Source: Notamacropus eugenii (taxonomy: Eukaryota > Chordata > Mammalia > Diprotodontia > Macropodidae). Taken from it: 64,000 nt of DNA. The position numbers and the translations under genes were made by a program. The stretch is from NCBI RefSeq assembly GCF_028372415.1, contig NC_092875.1:33994817-34058816 (forward strand), in the 5' to 3' direction. Positions 34,827-64,000 of the stretch are shown one piece after another (position 1 is the first letter of the stretch; every line of letters begins with the position of its first letter). The notes beneath the pieces are model-generated. The model was not told where the DNA came from and did not search any database. It saw only the letters and a list, made by a program, of their open reading frames with translations.

Positions 34827-36297
34827 GCAGAGGCTCAGGACAGAGCCCACGTCAGGGCACATGGAGGCGTGAGGAGCAGTGGCCGCGGGGAAGCCCGCCA
34901 GCCCGGGAAGCCCGCCTGGGAGGCAGCACCTGGGAGAAGCTGGGACACAGGGCTTCTCTGCGGCCTGTCATGTCCTCTCCTTCTGGAAGACCACCTTTTG
35001 TACTTGTCAGTCTTGCGCTGGAGTGGTTCTCTGGCTGCCTCACTCATTTGTGGAATATTTGTAGGGTAGTTTAGTACCAAACAGTTTGATGTGTAATTTG
35101 ATCTCCCCAGACATGGAGTCCAGATCTGGGTACTCATCAAGTAGCCCAAGAGCCTCAGCCAGAGGCCACTTGTGAGGGGAGGAGTCCCCACCACTGCCTT
35201 CAGCCAGCCTGGGCTCCCTGGTCAGCTCAGACTCCTCCTGCCCCCACCCTGCCCCTGGCCTCCCTCAGTGGATGCACAGGGCATGTGCTGGACAAATAAT
35301 TACACTCTGCAACTTGTATCCCCTTCAAACTGCTGGGGCCAGTTAGCCAATAACTGAGCTGGTCTGAGAGGCTGGAGAACTGAAGAGGATGTGTGGATTT
35401 TCTTGGCTCTTCTAGAGTCCTCTATCTGCCCTTGAAAAAGTGGCCACAATGCAGTGGGTGGTAGGGGCCTTCCCCCCGCCTCCCCCAAGTCAGCAGAGGT
35501 CAGCCCAGGTGTGGATGCTGCCATGGAATTCCAAGAGCAGAAGCCTCTGCAGCTGGCCAGGGTGAGCGGCCACCTTCCCCACTCAGCACAACAAGCAAGC
35601 ACACGCTTCCAGCTCCCTGTCCTTGTGCTCTAGGATGGCCCTTCTGCCCTGCACTGGTCCTGAAGAGGGGACACCTGGAACAGGAAGAAGCAGGCCACAT
35701 GGCACTTTGAAAGAGGTGATAACTGGAGGTACCAAAATCAGGAGTGCAGCCACCAGCCCCTGTGCCTGTGGCCTCCAGAGGCAAGTCCCATAGTGGGACA
35801 GAATCTCTGTGCGCCAGAGTGGGCACAGGACTCCAGGGAAGAGTCCCTCCCCACTACCAGCCAGGCAGAAATAGGATCATCTATTGGATCCAAGAGGGCA
35901 GGACGTGGGCTCTGCCTCCCAGGGCCTCTGTCACAGCGCCAGGTCCCTTCTCCCACGGGGGGAGGTGTAGCCTCCCTGGTTGTCACACGGCACTTGGTGG
36001 AGTGCTGTCCGCTCTCACTGGACACTCGACTCCAGGGCCTTGCTGGTTCTCATGGAATTGCAAAGTTGTATTTATTGCGTGTTCTTGTGAATATTGGAGC
36101 TCTAAGCGCAAGGTCTAGAGGGCTTCGGCACACACGTGTGTACCCGAGAGGAGAAGCCCCTTCTTTCCCTGTGTGGTCCAAGTCTGCGCTCCCCTCCGAG
36201 TGAATGGAGATGGGTGTGAATCTTAGCATTAGAGCTGTCGGCTCCATCACCTGTTATTCTTCGCAAACGTATTAATGACCATTTTATACATCCATCC

Positions 36298-36337
36298 ATA
36301 CATATATATATACATATATATATATATGCATATATAG
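36298..36337 (+). repeat. TA microsatellite in HECTD4 3' UTR
   Basis: atacatatatatatacatatatatatatatgcatatata; short and interrupted, followed by a C10 run. Confidence 0.9.
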
Positions 36338-36370
36338 ACACCCCCCCCCTCCCTTTCTCCAGTCTTCTAA

Positions 36371-36376
36371 AATAAA
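36371..36376 (+). terminator. HECTD4: Poly(A) signal AATAAA (HECTD4, proximal)
   Basis: AATAAA, with a G/T-containing stretch (tgattgcattgtgaggt) about 30 bp downstream. Confidence 0.5.
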
Positions 36377-36873
36377 GTCTAGGACTAATCTCTACTACTG
36401 AAGTGATTGCATTGTGAGGTCCCTGGAGCCTCTAGGGGAGGGGTGCGCAGACCCCAGGAAGGGAGGCTGGCACCATCCACCTCCCCCCTTACCCCGGCTG
36501 TGGCTGCTGCCCCTTGGCACCATCTGTTTGTTCCTGCCGAGGCTCGTTAAAAATGGCTCCTAAGTAAGTTGTCATTATTGCTCCCTGTGGCCCCCCTTTC
36601 CATCCACTCCTTGAGCGGACTTGAAATTCCATAGCTACCTCCCCTGCTGGGGTTTGGGAAGCTCCCACCAGTCCCACAGCCCCACCGAGTGACAGCTGTG
36701 AGTAAGTCAGATTCCTGCTGCTAATGTCCTGCTCCCCCTCCCGGAAGACCGTGAACCTCCCCTTGCCTGGGCTGGAGGTTCCACGGTGTGTATTTATTAT
36801 CCTTATTTATGGTTCCTTTGACCCAGTGCTCTTTCCACGCTGGCGCTGTGTGAAGGGCCCGTGCTACGTCCAC

Positions 36874-36879
36874 AATAAA
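36874..36879 (+). terminator. HECTD4: Poly(A) signal AATAAA (HECTD4, middle)
   Basis: AATAAATAA followed about 30 bp later by a T/GT-rich downstream element (tcatgttattgtcgatg). Good canonical layout. Confidence 0.6.
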
Positions 36880-37472
36880 TAACCTTCATCCAATTTTGAT
36901 TTCTCTGAAGTCATGTTATTGTCGATGCTGGCTGAGAACAAGTTCCAAGAATGTTACTGAGAATGATGTGTTTTGGCAGCTTTGACACAACTTAACTGCC
37001 TCCAGATGGCTTGGAATTAAAAACTTTTTGAATCATCATGGTTTCTTTGCACTTGAACTGTATTCACTCCCCAGTGGGTCTCGGGGTAGGCCTCCACCTG
37101 TGGCTCCTGCTCTGGGGTGGGCCCTGGCAGGACCAGCATCACCTAAGGGTAACTCCCTTAGTCATTAGGCAGAATCAGACGGCCTCTGGGCACGCACCCA
37201 GGGGACTCGGTCATAACCACTCCTGTCCATCCTACTTGCACACAAGTGTAAATATTTTGTACAAAAGGGGAAAAGTAAAGCTGATTGAGCCCTGCCTCTG
37301 CATGAGCCCTAAGCAGCCTTCCCTTTGGCCTGCACCCTCAAATGGCTTTCACAGAGAACATTCGAGCTGCAAGCCCCCAGCTCCCTTGTGTTTAGACCCC
37401 CCACCCCCACCCCGGGCCCAGCCCCACTGGACCACTTGTTTTAAATCTCTTTAATCTGCATTTCTTGTACTT

Positions 37473-37478
37473 AATAAA
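37473..37478 (+). terminator. HECTD4: Poly(A) signal AATAAA (HECTD4, distal)
   Basis: AATAAA followed by ttttggtggatgtgtcctt, a strong GT-rich downstream element. This is the last signal before the convergent neighbour. Confidence 0.6.
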
Positions 37479-37500
37479 TATGCTTACTTTTGGTGGATGT

Positions 37501-38214
37501 GTCCTTAAAATGTCATTATTTGGGGCCACAAAGCCATCAGCTCAGACCACTGCCTAGAAAAGGTAAAGTTATCAGCTATCAGCACCCCCCCCTTACTCCT
37601 CTCCTTGATTTTGCTCTGGCACCTTTCTCAAAAGTCCTTGAGTGTGACTCCAGGCCTCAATGTCCTCATCTCTGGCACCTACGTGGGGACTCAGTTCAAA
37701 TCCAGCCTCAAGCTGTGTGACCCTGGGCAAGTCATTTCACCTATCTGCCTTAGTTTCTTCAATTATAGAATGAGAATAATAGCTCCCTCCTGCCCCAGGC
37801 TGCTACAAGGGCCAACGAGACCACACAGTGCCTGGCACAGCGTACCACACTTGATGCTAATTTCCTCCTTGATTCCAGGGAGGGCAGCTCACCCTGGCAA
37901 GAGAGTATAGGAGAAAGAGGGGTTTTCTCCGAGTGGGTCAGTGTCAACAACGGCCCTCAGGGCACCAGGCATCCAAGAGGTAAGCCAGGTGCTCTGGGTT
38001 CTACTTGGTTCCCAGGCAGTGACCATCATGGGCACAGGAGGCCACAGCAGGCTTATGCTGCACAGTCATGTACAGAGCCCTGATTTCATGTCACCCCCCT
38101 GCTGTCATAAGGGAGGGGCACAAACATGGTTCCTCACTCCTCCCTTGAGGAAAACTCAGCAAGCATTCACTTACACAGGAGACAGGGGACAATCACAGGC
38201 AGGCTGTGCCCAAG
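37501..38214. other. Intergenic spacer between HECTD4 and TRAFD1 3' ends
   Basis: About 0.7 kb between the two opposed 3' ends. It contains a + strand MIR/CORE-SINE fragment near 37650-37830 (ccctgggcaagtcatttcacc) and otherwise unique sequence without a gene. Confidence 0.6.
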
Positions 38215-38968
38215 TACAAATTTTATTTCTATCATACGGAACTTTAAAAAATTAAAATAAAAAACGACTCAAACTTTATTTTCAGAGGCAACTGCAGAAC
38301 TGCTTGAGGCTGGGGGGGGCCACTCCTCCAGAGCATGACTCCACCCTGCGGCTCCCCCCGAAGGGCCACCCCCAAACTCCCCCAGGAAGCCCCAGTGCCT
38401 CAGAAGTGAAAACATCAAGGTTGGCGGTGGTTCCCACTTTTGGTCAAAACCCAACATCCCCTACACTGGAAATTCCCTGACCCAAGGAAGTCTCATGTTC
38501 AGGACATGAATTTCAAAGCTAACACATGGAACAGGAACATACAGGTTGGCTGGCTACAGGAAAGCCTCAGAACACTTTGAGCAGGGCTCCCCTCAGGCAA
38601 CAGGAAAATGACTTCACAAACAGCACAGAAGGCAGTAAGATGACCTGCCTTGAGCCTCTGCCCCCCCCTCCACCCCCCAACACTGCACAGAGACACAAGG
38701 GCCTTTTACCAGGGGCTTCTTGGGTTCGCCAAGGCCCTAGCCCACAGGCAGACGTAGAACTCTGAATGGCCTCCCCTGGGCTCTCAACAATCCTCCCCAC
38801 ACTGACCACTTCACAATGTAAAAAGTTAGAAAATGATGGCTGCCTAGAAAAATTAAAATCCATACAAGGTTCTCTGTTGGAACAATCAGAGAGCCAGCCT
38901 CTTGCACCAGGGCAGGCGCTGCTGTGCACAGAAGAGTAAAAACCAAGCTAACATCTCCGGCCCGGAGG
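38215..38968 (-). other. TRAFD1: TRAFD1 3' untranslated region
   Basis: From the TAG to two AATAAA signals on the - strand (plus-strand tttatt at 38275-38280 and 38222-38227). The true cleavage site is not determined. Confidence 0.65.
38275..38280 (-). terminator. TRAFD1: Poly(A) signal AATAAA (TRAFD1)
   Basis: Reads AATAAA on the - strand, followed by gtttgagtcgttttttatttt. A second AATAAA lies at 38227-38222. Confidence 0.55.
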
Positions 38969-62846
<23,878 letters not shown>

Positions 62847-63079
62847 CTTTAACTTGGAAAAGACTGGAGGAGAGAAAAATCAAAACGTGGTGCTTTCATT
62901 TTCAATTCTAAGAAATCACTCACAGAAACGAAACTGACTTTGTCAATTACTGCCCCCAGAACTCCAAGTAAGAATCACTGCTCCGGAATCCTCAACAGGT
63001 TGGCTCCCTCCTTGCAGTTTACAACACTCTTCCATAAAGGAAACACTCAAAGGACAACTTTACTGAGGATCCACGTTTC

Positions 63080-63200
63080 ACAGATTTAGGCCTGGAAGGG
63101 AGCTTCTAACGTACTCTACAGATGAGGGGGGCTCCGAGCCCCTGGGGGGTGGGATGTGAACCCACTTCTCCTGATGCCAAATAAATACAGCACTTCTAAC
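63080..63200 (-). repeat. MIR/CORE-SINE fragment, antisense
   Basis: ttaggcctggaagggagcttctaac and gggatgtgaacccacttctcctgatgcc. Degenerate. Confidence 0.45.
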
Positions 63201-63428
63201 CACAGATCCTCAGTTACTCCGCTCAAGAGGAGACTTACTTGGGAAGGTACAAGACCAACGGTCACTGCCCCAAACCCCCCTCCCCTCATCCTCAGGGCGG
63301 GCTCAGGGAGCCTGGGGACTGGCTGGAAAGGAGATTCCTCATCTCCTCGGGTGGGAACAAGGCTCGCAGGGTCCGGCCCTGGGAAGGCCTTTATCCCAGC
63401 CCCCTCCTCTCACAGATTACAGAATCTG

Positions 63429-63443
63429 GGGTTTCTTTTTCTT
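63429..63443 (-). promoter_or_regulatory. ISRE-like element near TRAFD1 promoter
   Basis: The - strand reads AAGAAAAAGAAACC, fitting the interferon-stimulated response element core GAAANNGAAAC. It lies inside or just downstream of the CpG-rich promoter of a gene known to be interferon induced. Function is inferred. Confidence 0.4.
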
Positions 63444-63577
63444 CCCCTGAAGGGCAGGACTCCGCCCCCCAAACACCTTTTCCGGACCTCAGGGGAGGGT
63501 TACGTGAATTGGATTCATGGATTTTTTCCCCAGCGGGAAAACGGCCCAGAAAACGAGGCCTGGAGCACTGAGCCCAC

Positions 63578-63880
63578 CTGCTTCCCCGGCGTCCCCCGGC
63601 CCACCCGAGGCTGGACCAGCCGCCGCCGGCCAGAGGCCCCGCCCGCCCGCGTCCCCGGGAGGAGGACGCCCGAGCGGAACCTGGGCCCCGCAGGACGCTT
63701 CGGGCCGGACCCGCCCCCTCCCCCAGCCCCCGTTACGGCGGAGCTCGAGGGCGGCCGCTCCGGCCCACCTGGGAGGGGGAAGAAAGGGACCGGTCACCAG
63801 CAGCGGCAGCAGCAGCAGCAGCAGCGAGGGCAGCGGCAGCCGCAGCAGCAACACTCCCGCTCGGCCCCCGCACTCGACAA
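63578..63880 (-). other. TRAFD1: Probable TRAFD1 non-coding first exon (alternative donors)
   Basis: Two good CAG|GTGGGC donors on the - strand end candidate first exons at 63578 and 63769. A third donor, AA|GTAAGT, would end an exon at 63239. All would splice to the acceptor at 62864. Boundaries are uncertain without RNA evidence. Confidence 0.4.
63798..63850 (-). repeat. GCT/GCC trinucleotide repeat in TRAFD1 5' region
   Basis: Plus-strand cagcagcggcagcagcagcag run, interrupted by CGG and GAG. On the TRAFD1 sense strand it reads as GCT/GCC repeats, probably within the 5' UTR. Confidence 0.7.
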
Positions 63881-64000
63881 CCGCCCCAGAACCGCCGCCG
63901 CTTCCGGCCACCGCAAGCAGCCGCGCCCGATTGGCTCCGCCTCAGAGCCGGCCTGGCGCTCATTGGCTGCTCGCCCCCGTCGCTCAGACAGCCCTTTGGG

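Larger units (their letters stand above)
34827..37500 (+). other. HECTD4: HECTD4 3' untranslated region
   Basis: Non-coding sequence from the TGA to the last plausible polyadenylation signal. It holds a TA-rich microsatellite (about 36298-36337) and AATAAA signals near 36371, 36874 and 37473. The extent is inferred from signals only; usage of each site is unknown. Confidence 0.7.
63540..64000 (-). promoter_or_regulatory. TRAFD1: CpG-rich TATA-less promoter region of TRAFD1
   Basis: Very G+C and CpG rich, in contrast to the rest of the window. On the - strand there are two CCAAT boxes (plus-strand attgg at 63930-63934 and 63962-63966) and an ETS-type CCGGAAG (63907-63901). No TATA box is seen. 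This layout places transcription starts at roughly 63850-63890, by inference. Confidence 0.7.

Noticed and set aside
36298..36360. TA/C-rich tract as a possible replication or recombination signal
   Set aside because: A simple dinucleotide microsatellite followed by a poly-C run in a 3' UTR; nothing else supports a special role.
63489..63911. 140-aa open frame on the - strand with a leucine-rich, signal-peptide-like start
   Set aside because: It begins at GTG, not ATG, and the Leu/Ala runs come from the GCT/CTG triplet repeat and CpG-island composition. It overlaps the TRAFD1 5' region.

Overview
This is a mammalian nuclear genomic window. The interspersed repeats point to a marsupial: tRNA-headed CORE-SINEs of the kind common in marsupial genomes, an RTE-clade LINE, L1 3' ends of marsupial type, and L2-type LINE tails. 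The species cannot be named from sequence alone.

Two protein-coding genes are present in tail-to-tail (convergent) order. From about 1 to 37.5 kb on the + strand lies the 3' part of HECTD4, a giant HECT-domain E3 ubiquitin ligase. I can place 26 consecutive coding exons between 456 and 34826. Every junction is GT-AG and the joined reading frame stays open for 1,795 codons to the TGA at 34824-34826. The upstream part of the gene lies outside the window. The catalytic HECT cysteine is at 34725-34727. A 3' UTR of up to 2.7 kb with three AATAAA signals follows.

From about 38.2 to 63.9 kb on the - strand lies the whole of TRAFD1 (FLN29), a TRAF-type zinc-finger negative regulator of innate immune signalling. 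It has eleven coding exons (62846 down to 38969) that join to exactly 625 codons (624 aa plus stop). A CpG-rich TATA-less promoter lies at the right edge, with inverted CCAAT boxes, an ETS site and an ISRE-like element. Intron 1 is 15.6 kb and is the repeat-rich part of the window. The same neighbour order (HECTD4 facing TRAFD1) is known from human 12q24.13, so this is a conserved syntenic block.

Non-coding content includes a degenerate but nearly full-length 7SL RNA retropseudogene (about 27.28-27.55 kb), palindromic hAT-type MITEs (7.1 and 50.0 kb) and a Charlie-like hAT remnant (50.4-50.9 kb). An antisense RTE LINE at 51.1-53.4 kb carries a pure (GT)89 microsatellite inside its reverse-transcriptase region. 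A second RTE 3' end at 62.0-62.3 kb abuts a SINE whose tail resembles the RTE tail. There is also an inverted pair of L1 3' ends, L2 tails and many MIR/CORE-SINE copies, with several micro- and minisatellites. I found no convincing tRNA gene, CRISPR array, operon or prokaryote-type system, and no evidence for an unknown protein-coding gene. The most interesting items are regulatory or repeat-derived.
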